DNA of 64,000 nucleotides from Phycisphaerales bacterium (GCA_029260265.1 JAJDDO010000024.1:186001-250000); one strand, 5' to 3'. Shown: positions 43,300 through 51,557, numbered from the stretch's first letter. Made by a program: numbers and translations. Notes: generated by a model not told the origin, from the letters alone.

Positions 43300-44977
43300 A
43301 CCTAGCGCGCTGCCGACTCGAGAAGCGGTCCGTAAACTGTCAATTTCCACAGTTGAATCATTCAATCAGTGGCGTTCGGACGCAGAGTCACTGGATCGTG
43401 GTAGGCGAATTGTACTTGATGAAGTCCGATCGATCGCGCGATTCTATGAGCGCCGACAATTCCATAATGCATTCGAGACACTAGTCAAGCCCGGGGGATG
43501 GTCAGGGTATCTGGCATCCGTTTTCCTGTCGTACCGACAGCGGGACGCCATGCTCGGATACTTGAGATTTCAAGAGTGCGCCGGCGAGTTTGAAGGGGAG
43601 CATGATCCATTAGAAAAAGTCAATCAGCTACTAAACACGGACCTTCGGCGGTTAGGGACTCGATCTCTTTCTCTCTTCGGGGTAATGGTGGATACGGGCG
43701 AGGGACGGCGACGGCGAGTTCGACTGCCCATTGACCCATTCGCATGCCATCGGCGGGTGTACACAAGAATTCTCCGGGCAAGACGAACCGGTATTGGGCA
43801 GCGGGCCCGGGTGTTGAACTTTGTCGATCGACATCGGGCGCGATGTGAGCTTGCCCTTTTGAAGTTGGCCTGTCGAGTAATGGTTCGGATGAACTGGATA
43901 CCACTCAAGGGCGAGACCATCGTGGCGGAGCTCGGCGAGGTATTCGGGTGTGCGGAATGGGGTGAAAATGAGAAGCGAAAGTTTAAACACGAAATGGAGA
44001 TGTTCATAGAAGGGGATGCATGGGAGATTCTAGAACATACATCCGAGGACGCATGGTTAAACGGAGGAGCTGGCAAGTTCGTGAAGCTGGCGATCGGGAC
44101 AATGCTGGGTTGCGTAGAAACGAATCAGGCTCGCGGAGATGCGGATGTGGATTCGGTAATCCGAGCTATGAAGACTGTTTTCTACTGGGCTTTGACATAC
44201 CCCCTGGTGGATGATGTGCTTGACCAAGGCGAATCTTCGTTGGCGGATCGGCAATCGCTAGCCCGTACAATGCGTGAGGCACTTTCAGCTGGCGGAGAAG
44301 AGGATGAGCCAACAAACGATGTTCCCCCAATCGCGATAGCCATGCGTCGCCTGCTATCGATCCCCGGGATAAATCGAAAGCGCGTATCAACAGCGATTCT
44401 CGCAGTACTCGAAGCCCATGTGGACGGGGCGACGCCGCGGCTTGAATCGGTAATTGAGGAAGGGGATCTGTATGTATGGCTATCGCTGGAGAAATCGCTA
44501 TTGGTGCGAGTGGCTACATCAGAGATCAGCGGGATCCCGGTGCCATGGAAGGATTACCAAGAGATGGCAGGGGTAGCATACTTCAATCAGTTGGGGGATG
44601 ATCTGTGGGATGCAGAGGAGGATCTTCGAGACGGAGCAATCACGCCAGTGACTATGTGGGCTCGTGGACTTCGCCGAGAAAACCCATCACGAATGTATGT
44701 AGATTTCGGAGCATGGCTTTCCGATGAAGCAGGAAACGAGCAGACTACGAGGGGGATCGCACTGGCGATCGTGCACACATTCAGTTTATCTCGCGGGGCA
44801 GGACCATTGACAGATTCGATGCTGGAGATGGAGCTGGAGGGGGCGTTCCCAGCGTCGTTGATGGACGCGGTACCACACATCGATCCGGATTCGATGCTGT
44901 TCGAGTTCGAGCGATTAGCGGTGCGAGAGTACAAGCGATGGGGTACTCGTAAGCGATCGACCGTAGGGCGGGTATAG
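43292..44977 (+). CDS. Class I isoprenoid-synthase-like enzyme
   Basis: The 561-residue, mainly helical protein has two acid clusters in the order and spacing of class I terpenoid synthases: YPLVDDVLDQGES at about residues 304-316 (DDxxD) and FNQLGDDLWDAEEDLRDG at about 431-448. Basic residues (RRRR, KR) that could bind diphosphate are frequent. The N-terminal 200 residues are Arg-rich and unlike prenyl elongases. It therefore probably ionises a prenyl diphosphate to build or cyclise a terpene skeleton; product unknown. It overlaps the YidD-like gene by eight bases. It is longer than a typical prenyl synthase (about 320-350). Confidence 0.72.
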   Translation: MTEPSALPTREAVRKLSISTVESFNQWRSDAESLDRGRRIVLDEVRSIARFYERRQFHNAFETLVKPGGWSGYLASVFLSYRQRDAMLGYLRFQECAGEFEGEHDPLEKVNQLLNTDLRRLGTRSLSLFGVMVDTGEGRRRRVRLPIDPFACHRRVYTRILRARRTGIGQRARVLNFVDRHRARCELALLKLACRVMVRMNWIPLKGETIVAELGEVFGCAEWGENEKRKFKHEMEMFIEGDAWEILEHTSEDAWLNGGAGKFVKLAIGTMLGCVETNQARGDADVDSVIRAMKTVFYWALTYPLVDDVLDQGESSLADRQSLARTMREALSAGGEEDEPTNDVPPIAIAMRRLLSIPGINRKRVSTAILAVLEAHVDGATPRLESVIEEGDLYVWLSLEKSLLVRVATSEISGIPVPWKDYQEMAGVAYFNQLGDDLWDAEEDLRDGAITPVTMWARGLRRENPSRMYVDFGAWLSDEAGNEQTTRGIALAIVHTFSLSRGAGPLTDSMLEMELEGAFPASLMDAVPHIDPDSMLFEFERLAVREYKRWGTRKRSTVGRV

Positions 44978-45147
44978 CACGATCTTAAACTACCCAGCCA
45001 GTCCTAGTTGAAGCGGTTCTGTAAAACTCACTACCCAATCCCACAACTCGTTTATCCCATCTATCCGTCAAACCGCAATGATCCGCAACCAAATCTTAAC
45101 CTGCTGATCCATGCTAATGCGATTAGCTGTTCCCCGATGCAGAACGG
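44978..45147. other. Convergent intergenic region
   Basis: 170 bases between two convergent genes; no ORF and no strong hairpin were seen. Confidence 0.5.
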
Positions 45148-46764
45148 TTACCAACGACGCCGATCGATTATTGCACGTGAATGAAAGCGAACTGAAATCA
45201 GTGATACCGGAGCTGCTGCGACACGCTCAACCTCTTCGATGAATTGGAGACTATCTTTTGTTAACTGCTCAACTCGATTTGCCTTCCGATTCTCTATGGA
45301 TAGATAATCAGCAAATGTCAATGCGATGTCAGTTGGTGCATTGAGCGACGCCGACATACGCAATTGTGCCCAATCAAACTCCCCAACACGCCGCTTCCGC
45401 TTAGTCGTAGATGTCTTTTCAACTTTTTGAAGCTCACTAATCGGTACTCCGGACCGATCAGCGACATCTACCCAATTAATCTCTCGCGACATGGGTCCTG
45501 ATGTGCTGCCCTTGGGGCTCTCCACCCGTATGGGATACGTCCTGCAAACCATCAACACTTTTCGAACCCTGCTCGGCGAAATCCCCGCGTCAGCGAGGCA
45601 CCCTGCAACTGTCGTATCTCTCGAAGTGACGTAGGGGTACTCACCATGATACAGGCTCAAACTCGTACCTTGGGTCCCCTCTAGCATGACTGCCCGATTA
45701 TTGCCGAACGCATCATCAAGAACTTCACATGCCGGTCGCACGAACGGCTTGAGTTCCTTGATGTTTGCCGCAATCGTGAGCCTATTGATCGCCTTATCAC
45801 GATCTAAGATTCTACGAGCTGTGGCCGCACCTACCCCTTGGCCCGTAGAGCCCATTGCATCTGTAAATCTTGACTCACTCGCGATGTCATCATCACTGAT
45901 TACCATCGCGTGTGGATCGATCGTTAATCGATCATAATCTACATTACAATCTGCGATCTCCTTCATCAGTGATTCAACGCGAATAACCGCCCCTGCACCA
46001 AGCACGAGCATTGCGTTCGGATTCCGTCGAGTGCCGCTGGGTAAGTGGTGGAAAGTGTATGGATCCGGATGTTCCCAGACAGTGTGCCCTGCGTTCGGGC
46101 CGCCTACACGAACAAGGAGATCGTATTCTGAGGAAAGATGCGCCGCGACCTGCCCCTTCCCTTCGCTTCCATACTGACCTCCAACTATCACATCGACCGT
46201 GCGAGAATACGTTCTTCCGAATACACCAATATGACTCGCTGCACGTAGTAGAACATCATCTTCTGTGCAACGTTCGGTTGAAATTACCACATCCGCAAGC
46301 TGGCCAAGCTCCGCGACCTGCCGTTCAGTCTTGTTCTCCAGCAACTTTGAATAGTCATCAAGCTCTTTGATACTCGCGTCACGATCCTTATACCGCTTAG
46401 ACAGTTCGGATTCAGGTGCCTCCAGATGGATGTGGATAACACCGTTCCCATACCCCTCGCGTATTGCCTCAATTTGCCCTTGAATCCGAACGGCGTCAAG
46501 CACCACAAGCTTTTCACCATCGGCATTGAGTTCATCCAATCTTTTTCCAAGCGCATCCCGTACCCATGCCCCCTTGGTCTTTCGATCAAGCTTCTCGCCG
46601 GCGGCCTGCAATGCAACCCGTTCTAAGGGGATTGTGCTGTCCAGAGCACTCAAACATTCGCGTGTCTTAATGTGAAACGCCCCATACTGCTTTGAGAGCA
46701 TCACCGCTAAGGTGGTTTTACCTGTACATACCTGACCAGATAACAAGACAATTCTTCGACGCAC
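45148..46764 (-). CDS. P-loop nucleotide kinase fused to a PurZ-like adenylosuccinate synthetase domain
   Basis: The 538-residue protein begins at a GTG (46764). Residues 1-185 are an NMP-kinase-like P-loop domain: Walker A SGQVCTGKTT (residues 9-18), LVVLDAVR, and a lid-like stretch IHLEAPESELSKRYKDRD with AELGQLADVVIS. Residues 189-538 match adenylosuccinate synthetase: DVIVGGQYGSEGKGQ, VRVGGPNAGHTV with the catalytic His, LEGTQGTSLSLYHGEYPYVTS, and TTKRKRRVGEFDW. The catalytic Asp of PurA (GDEGKG) is Ser200 here. From memory, phage PurZ, which makes the 2-aminoadenine precursor from dGMP, has the same change. The synthetase part is ~350 residues, shorter than PurA (~430). It is ten bases downstream of the ImmA-macro gene and is not a housekeeping PurA. 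Confidence 0.85.
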   Translation of the reverse strand: MRRRIVLLSGQVCTGKTTLAVMLSKQYGAFHIKTRECLSALDSTIPLERVALQAAGEKLDRKTKGAWVRDALGKRLDELNADGEKLVVLDAVRIQGQIEAIREGYGNGVIHIHLEAPESELSKRYKDRDASIKELDDYSKLLENKTERQVAELGQLADVVISTERCTEDDVLLRAASHIGVFGRTYSRTVDVIVGGQYGSEGKGQVAAHLSSEYDLLVRVGGPNAGHTVWEHPDPYTFHHLPSGTRRNPNAMLVLGAGAVIRVESLMKEIADCNVDYDRLTIDPHAMVISDDDIASESRFTDAMGSTGQGVGAATARRILDRDKAINRLTIAANIKELKPFVRPACEVLDDAFGNNRAVMLEGTQGTSLSLYHGEYPYVTSRDTTVAGCLADAGISPSRVRKVLMVCRTYPIRVESPKGSTSGPMSREINWVDVADRSGVPISELQKVEKTSTTKRKRRVGEFDWAQLRMSASLNAPTDIALTFADYLSIENRKANRVEQLTKDSLQFIEEVERVAAAPVSLISVRFHSRAIIDRRRW

Positions 46765-46774
46765 ATAGTTCCAA

Positions 46775-48094
46775 TCATGGCAAGTCGTACACCGTCACAG
46801 ATATATTGTGAATGGCGAGCGTGTTCTCAATGATTTCAGAAACCACATTCCAGCTCCCGCCAGCAAGACCACACCCAATACGAGGCATATGTACTGTAGC
46901 CGATGATAACATAGCTTTCTCGCAAACAGTACGCAAGCACTCTTCTAACGCGGGGTAACTAATTCGAGGCTCAGTCGACTTGCCATATCCTCTCTGTGCA
47001 ACCATGCTTGCTAGAATCAGCTGCTCCTCATGGCCGTAAAAATGCGTGTTACCGAGCCGGAGGTTCTCTGAGTGGTCAGCCCATTTTCTGAAATCAACTT
47101 GTGCGGCAGGATACCGGATCGCTGCTTGCTTTGCAAAACCACCACCCCAAGTTTTCGCTCGATTGTTGGCGACTTGAACTATGATCTGAGGACCATCGCC
47201 TCTCGGGTCTAGTGCGTCGCCTTTTAGATAGCGTACCGATGAATCAAATTTGTGTTCGTCATCATCATTACGAGACAAAATCCCAACAACCCTGGGATAT
47301 GTCATGTTTGGATACGGCGGAATTCCCACGCACTCAATGTGAACATTATCGTTGCCTGCCCAATCCTCATTCCCTAATGCAGTAAAACCAATGGCTGTGC
47401 ATTCAGAAAAGAGGGAGGAATCTGGTAGATGCATACCGAGCGGGATCGTGCTATTCCATGAGTTTGATACGACTCCGTAATCAATCCGATATCGCCCTTC
47501 AAACGGGCCACCTTCTTGACGTGATGCCGCAACCAAGGCTCGCCGCTGGGAAGTCATCCGGATGTATCGCAGCAGTAGGGCTTCGGTAGAAACATCGTAC
47601 TCTCTACGGAGCCGCATCAGGCCATCTAGATCAAATTCCTCTTTCCTTAGATTGGAAAAAGTGCCAATCGGCATGACAATCTCTGCTGCCGCGATGTTGC
47701 ACAGCATCTCAAGCTGCCATTCGTCGCCACTTTGCTCTGCCTTACTCACACGATTCCGTACTGAATCTGCACAGTCTGGGAAAAAAGTGTGTGCGATTTC
47801 GTGAGCGATGGAGAAGCGAATCCTTCCCCGAGATCGGTTCGGGTTGAACTCAATTTGGTACTGACCCTTTGCCGCAGGAATAGTTCGAGCATCTCGGATA
47901 TCTTCACGAGGACTAACTTCGATCTTGAGCCAGCTGGCAAGCATAGCAGGATCAAAGGGTGGTCCTGGCCAACCCTTTTCGATTGCTTGAAGTGTCAGCT
48001 GCCGAGCATGCTGGGTAATCGCATCCACGGGATCACGCTCACCAGCAAACTCGAGAACTGACTTATTGGTCCATTTTGACGCAGGAATTGGCAT
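46775..48094 (-). CDS. ImmA/IrrE-type metallopeptidase fused to a macro domain
   Basis: The 439-residue protein has an N-terminal DUF955 domain: RIRFSIAHEIAHTFFPDC supplies HEIAH (98-102) and EWQLEMLCNIAAAEIVMP the downstream Glu block. Its C-terminal third (about 285-439) is a macro domain: RYLKGDALDPR, IIVQVANNRAKTWGGGFAKQA and MPRIGCGLAGGSW are the ADP-ribose-binding loops. Macro domains remove or read ADP-ribose; DarG antitoxins use one to undo DarT. The middle 100 residues are unassigned. It is divergent, by 60 bases, from a DarT-like protein. The likely role is antitoxin and sensor: the peptidase half could sense damage and the macro half could reverse ADP-ribosylation. That role is inference. 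Confidence 0.85.
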   Translation of the reverse strand: MPIPASKWTNKSVLEFAGERDPVDAITQHARQLTLQAIEKGWPGPPFDPAMLASWLKIEVSPREDIRDARTIPAAKGQYQIEFNPNRSRGRIRFSIAHEIAHTFFPDCADSVRNRVSKAEQSGDEWQLEMLCNIAAAEIVMPIGTFSNLRKEEFDLDGLMRLRREYDVSTEALLLRYIRMTSQRRALVAASRQEGGPFEGRYRIDYGVVSNSWNSTIPLGMHLPDSSLFSECTAIGFTALGNEDWAGNDNVHIECVGIPPYPNMTYPRVVGILSRNDDDEHKFDSSVRYLKGDALDPRGDGPQIIVQVANNRAKTWGGGFAKQAAIRYPAAQVDFRKWADHSENLRLGNTHFYGHEEQLILASMVAQRGYGKSTEPRISYPALEECLRTVCEKAMLSSATVHMPRIGCGLAGGSWNVVSEIIENTLAIHNISVTVYDLP

Positions 48095-48154
48095 ATGATA
48101 ATCTCATTCTCAGAATAACTATGGTAGCAGGTAGCTACCTTCAAAGGGGTTCAG
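48095..48154. promoter_or_regulatory. Divergent promoter region with a GGTAGCTACC palindrome
   Basis: The 60-base gap between the divergent macro-domain and DarT-like genes contains the perfect 10-base palindrome GGTAGCTACC (48130-48139), preceded by another GGTAGC. It could be an operator for shared autoregulation. AAAGGGG before the DarT-like ATG is its ribosome site. Confidence 0.4.
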
Positions 48155-48775
48155 ATGCCGCTCGATATTGATCGATTTATTCACCTCCGCCCAAAATTGT
48201 ACCATCTGACTGCGAGTTCAAACGCTAACCGTATTCTTGAGACTGGGGCACTTCATTCCGCCGCAGACCTTTTCAGGCAGTCAGGCTTAGAAAACATGAT
48301 TCGCCAACGCAGGCCTGATGGACAGTGGATCGATTGCTTAGGTGATCGTGTCCATATTCGAGATCAAGCACCACTGCATGCCGGCAACATCGCTTTTCAA
48401 GGAGGGTGGAGTTTTGAGAGGTTCATCTCCCAGTTGAATGGGCTTGTGTTTTTCTGGCCGGGAACAGCGGCAGGCCCAATCGATTACGGACGTCGACACT
48501 TTCAGAAATACGCCAATGATGGCGCTCTAGTACTCGAGCTTAGTACCAGATCAATTTTTGATGCAAATCCTACCCCAGGTCCCATGTTTTGCAAATATAA
48601 CTCTGGATCTCCGCGATGTACAGGCGGGACAGGATCGCCCAGAGGCCCCGAGACATTTCTTGGTGCAGATGATTATCACCAAACCCCAAGCAGTGTGAAA
48701 GAAGTTGTATTCTCCAACACAACCAGCTTGGCCGGCTGTAATGCTACAACTCGCATGTTGGAAGATTTTGTTTGA
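48155..48775 (+). CDS. DarT-like (DUF4433/DUF7002-type) putative ADP-ribosyltransferase
   Basis: The 206-residue protein begins with LYHLTASSNANRILETGAL (residues 15-33), the block that in DarT (DUF4433) holds the NAD-binding His and the 'N..I...GL' helix. Later pieces are DQAPLHAGNIAFQGGW, LNGLVFFWPGTAAGPIDYGRR and an acidic, strand-rich end VKEVVFSNTTSLAG that could supply the glutamate. I assign the fold by pattern; catalytic residues cannot be proven by eye. DarT modifies thymidine in DNA and is blocked by a macro-domain partner. Here the macro-domain gene is next door and divergent, which strongly suggests a toxin/antitoxin or effector pair. Confidence 0.68.
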   Translation: MPLDIDRFIHLRPKLYHLTASSNANRILETGALHSAADLFRQSGLENMIRQRRPDGQWIDCLGDRVHIRDQAPLHAGNIAFQGGWSFERFISQLNGLVFFWPGTAAGPIDYGRRHFQKYANDGALVLELSTRSIFDANPTPGPMFCKYNSGSPRCTGGTGSPRGPETFLGADDYHQTPSSVKEVVFSNTTSLAGCNATTRMLEDFV

Positions 48776-48821
48776 TCATTTCATCACTTGTAATATTCAC
48801 AATCATTGAGAAGAAATAGTT

Positions 48822-48926
48822 ATGCATAACCCATGTGAAGACAAAGTTGATTTCTGGGGTGGTAGGCCGTACCAACCTATTACTAACAAAATCAGCGAGT
48901 TACCATTTACCAGTCTTGAATATTGA
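48822..48926 (+). pseudogene. 34-residue frame, probable N-terminal stub of a lost gene
   Basis: This frame is too short for the track. It starts MHNPCEDKVDFWGGRPYQPI with GAGAAG upstream and ends SELPFTSLEY, three bases before the end of the convergent metallopeptidase gene. The closing words resemble the start of many defence NTPases and nucleases ('LPF..L....FE.L'). It is probably the 5' remnant of a third gene in the DarT-like direction, cut off when the restriction fragment arrived. It could instead be a genuine small protein. Confidence 0.45.
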
Positions 48927-48928
48927 AC

Positions 48929-49666
48929 TCAAAGACTCAGATGCGCCCCAGTGCGTTCGAGTCGCTCGCGCCGCCGTTCCCAGTCCGGAATAATCGTCGC
49001 AAGCAGTCTGTAGAACGCTGAGCCATGGTTCGGGTGGTTGAGATGGCAAAGTTCGTGTGCAATAACGTATTCGACACAGTCGACTGGAGCAAGCACGAGC
49101 AACGGGTTCAATGTAATCCGGCCCGAGGGTGTGCAACTGCCCCATCGTCTCGACATCCATCGGATGACGACATTCGGATCTGAGATGCCGAACGCCGCCA
49201 CCTTCGGCATGAGGCCTTCCAGTTTCCGGTCAAACATCTCGCTTGCTCGGCTTTGGTACCAGTTGAGTACCAATTGCCGTACGGCTGAACGATCCTCCGG
49301 CTTTGAGCATCTGACAACAAGGCACGGACCAGTGAGCTTCACTAAGTCAGAATCGGATGCTTCATTTTTCAGGCGATACTGCCTTCCGAGATACCGAATC
49401 GTCTCGCCGCTAACGTAGCGACGCATTGGATCACGTGGTCGAAATGACTCAAAGTAGTCCTGCTGTCGGATAATCCAACGAGCTCTACTATGTACGAAGC
49501 TCCTGACAGATTCGTCAGCGCGATCATTTGGTACCCGTGCTTCGACTGCACCCGACGGATTGACGACCAGGTGTGACGTCTTTCTTGATGACCGTACAAT
49601 CAAATACGGAATCTGGTGTGAGCCGATCTTTACACACTGCGAGCTACGAGCACTAGAACTTGTCAT
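48929..49666 (-). CDS. YgjP/DUF45-family metallopeptidase, R-M-associated
   Basis: The 245-residue protein carries the family signature: RWMSRRWGSCTPSGRITLN, then the zinc site VIAHELCHLNHPNHGSAFY (HExxH plus downstream His), with YRLLATIIPDWERRRERLE after it. The N-terminal half matches the YgjP strand-rich domain (IPYLIVRSSRKTSHLVVNPSG). DUF45/YgjP genes are often beside type I restriction genes, and here its start overlaps the hsdR stop by ATGA. The substrate is not known. The gene itself looks intact. Confidence 0.88.
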   Translation of the reverse strand: MTSSSARSSQCVKIGSHQIPYLIVRSSRKTSHLVVNPSGAVEARVPNDRADESVRSFVHSRARWIIRQQDYFESFRPRDPMRRYVSGETIRYLGRQYRLKNEASDSDLVKLTGPCLVVRCSKPEDRSAVRQLVLNWYQSRASEMFDRKLEGLMPKVAAFGISDPNVVIRWMSRRWGSCTPSGRITLNPLLVLAPVDCVEYVIAHELCHLNHPNHGSAFYRLLATIIPDWERRRERLERTGAHLSL

Positions 49667-51166
49667 AGGATCGCCCTTGCTCTTTCAATGGAGATGTTAA
49701 CCACTTTGTCGATTGTCTCCAGCGGCCAGTTTGAGTCCATGTCCTCGCCAAGATCAAAGAGAAGGTCGTCAATTGCTTGTCGCATGGACTTTTGCGAATC
49801 GGCATTGTTCTTCCATCCAACAATCGCACGGTCACGAATTATCTGGTCGATCAGGCTTGCGGCTTGCTCACTGGCCTCGCCGAGCTCGTTCTTGACATTT
49901 CGAAAAATGACTGCTCCAAGCCGGGAGTCCTTAAGAGACTCTGGCACATCTTGAGAAGTTGGCCTGACCACTTCTTCCTCAACATCTTCAACTTGAGTAA
50001 GTGCTTCAGCCGCAGCCAACCAGCCCTGACGCATCCGCTCCATAATGTCTCTGAGCATCGCTGACAGCCTACGGTATGTAGCGGGATCCTCCTCTCGTAC
50101 TCGTTCCTCAAGAACGCGGCTGACATTGCTTGCAATTGTCTCAGCCTTTGATGATGCAGATCCGGCTGCTTCCAGCACTGCGGCCCGTTGATCCCGGTCG
50201 TAGAGATCAATCTTGCCAGTGATACTCTCAACGCCACTGGCACTGATGTACTGGTCGAGCAGTTTTCGGATCTTGGGCTCGTATTCAGAAAAATCGACGA
50301 CTTCTGCGTAACGTATTCGAACAGCCCGTCGAAGCTCACCGAAGAACTTCAGGTCTTTTCTGTATTTTGCAACCGTTGACTCGGATGTAGCATCAAGGAA
50401 TGTATGTGAAGACAACGCCACATCCAACACACGCGCGAAGGCGGCGTAGCGTTCGTAAAACCTGATCCTCAATGCTTCGTCTGCGAGATGCTGCTCGTAG
50501 GCCTCCCTGTCGCGACTACCAGCTACATCTTTGAATGTGTCCCACAACATTGAATGCCGTTGTGGAAGATCCTCCCACGCCTTCTCAATGCTTGCGAGAG
50601 ATTCGACGAACCCGAGCTCCGATGATTCAGGGTCATCAGGGTCCCGAGAGTACATTGTGAATGCGTCGTCCAGTTCCTCTAGTACTCCTCGGTAATCTAG
50701 GACGTATCCGCGCTCCTTGCCTGTCGCAAGTCGGTTTACCCGAGCAATGGCCTGCAGGAGATTATGCTCGCGAAGCTTTCGTCCAAGGTAAAGGACGGTG
50801 TTTTCTGGTGCATCGAAGCCAGTCAAGAGTTTGTCGACGACAACCATGATCTCGGGAGCATCACTCTCCGGATCCGTTGTATCGCCGTGTTTGAAAGAGT
50901 TAATCAGCTGCTTGGCGTACTGGACATCAGTTCCAAATCTTTGTATCACACCATCCCAAAATCGGTTGACGATCTCCCGATTTGGTTTGTAGATATCTTC
51001 GTCGCCTTCTCGATCGTCAGGTGCCGAGATCAGAACCTCCGAGCGAACTTCACCCAGGTCATCGAGCCAGTGCTTGTAGCGAACAGCAGCCGCCTTCGAT
51101 GGCGCGACGAGCTGAGCCTTGAGGCCAGTCCCCTGAAGGAAGTTGCGATAGCGGAGTGTGCAGAAA
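49663..51166 (-). pseudogene. hsdR: 3' half of hsdR, type I restriction endonuclease subunit, cut by an IS
   Basis: About 500 codons encode the second helicase domain and C-terminal region: QLVAPSKAAAVRYKHWLDD, APEIMVVVDKLLTGFDAPE, VLYLGRKLREHNLLQAIARVNRL (motifs V and VI), then helical C-terminal sequence. The nuclease domain (PD-ExK) and first helicase domain, which need about 500 more codons, are missing. At about 51166 the frame enters an IS left end, and the first ~60 residues of the track ORF come from that scar. With hsdM and hsdS also absent, it cannot restrict DNA. The reading frame is otherwise clean, suggesting recent truncation. Confidence 0.85.
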
Positions 51167-51557
51167 GATATGCCAAACAGTCTCTCGTTCTGAGCCTTGA
51201 TTTCTCGAAAAATCAGTGATCCCAGGGGTTCAAAAACCCTGTCCGCGCCTTTGATTGGGGATGAATGCCGCTTGTGTGTCGAAAATACGGACTTCAGACC
51301 GATTGTCCTTCGAGCGGTTGAACGAGTGTACACGAAACGATACAATCAAGCGAGCCTGAGCTTCCTGATTACCTCCGAAGCTCCAAAAACCAACTGTCGC
51401 ATCGAACTTGGGTCCGGATGGAGTTTTTGAACCCCAGGCAAATGACATTCTCTTCAAAATCAACGGTGCTCAATCATCATTCACGTCAATTAGTTTTTGC
51501 CCACCACGCGTGATATTCGCCGTATGGGCGGGTGTCACATTCCGCTGACCCCCCGCT
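51165..51557 (+). mobile_element. Internally deleted IS remnant
   Basis: It starts with GATATGCCAAACAGTCTCTC, the left-extension sequence of IS copies A and B, and ends with the right terminus (GTGATATTCGCCGTATGGGC then TCACATTCCGCTGACCCCCC). No transposase remains; a 217-bp inverted-repeat element lies inside. Confidence 0.7.
51222..51438. repeat. 217-bp MITE-like element with terminal inverted repeats
   Basis: Left end CCAGGGGTTCAAAAACCCTG and right end GTTTTTGAACCCCAGG form imperfect inverted repeats of about 25 bases that extend to TCCG/CGGA. The 170-base interior has no convincing gene. It is nested inside the IS remnant, so it inserted after or during decay of that element. Confidence 0.65.

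Noticed and set aside
45148-46764. Calling the synthetase a housekeeping PurA
   Set aside because: It is fused to a kinase, shorter in the synthetase part, lacks the catalytic Asp and sits in a defence-like island; a normal purA is expected elsewhere.
48929-51345. A complete type I restriction-modification system
   Set aside because: hsdR lacks its first half and no hsdM or hsdS is present.
51230-51463. ORFs inside the 217-bp inverted-repeat element
   Set aside because: They overlap the terminal repeats on both strands and resemble no protein family.
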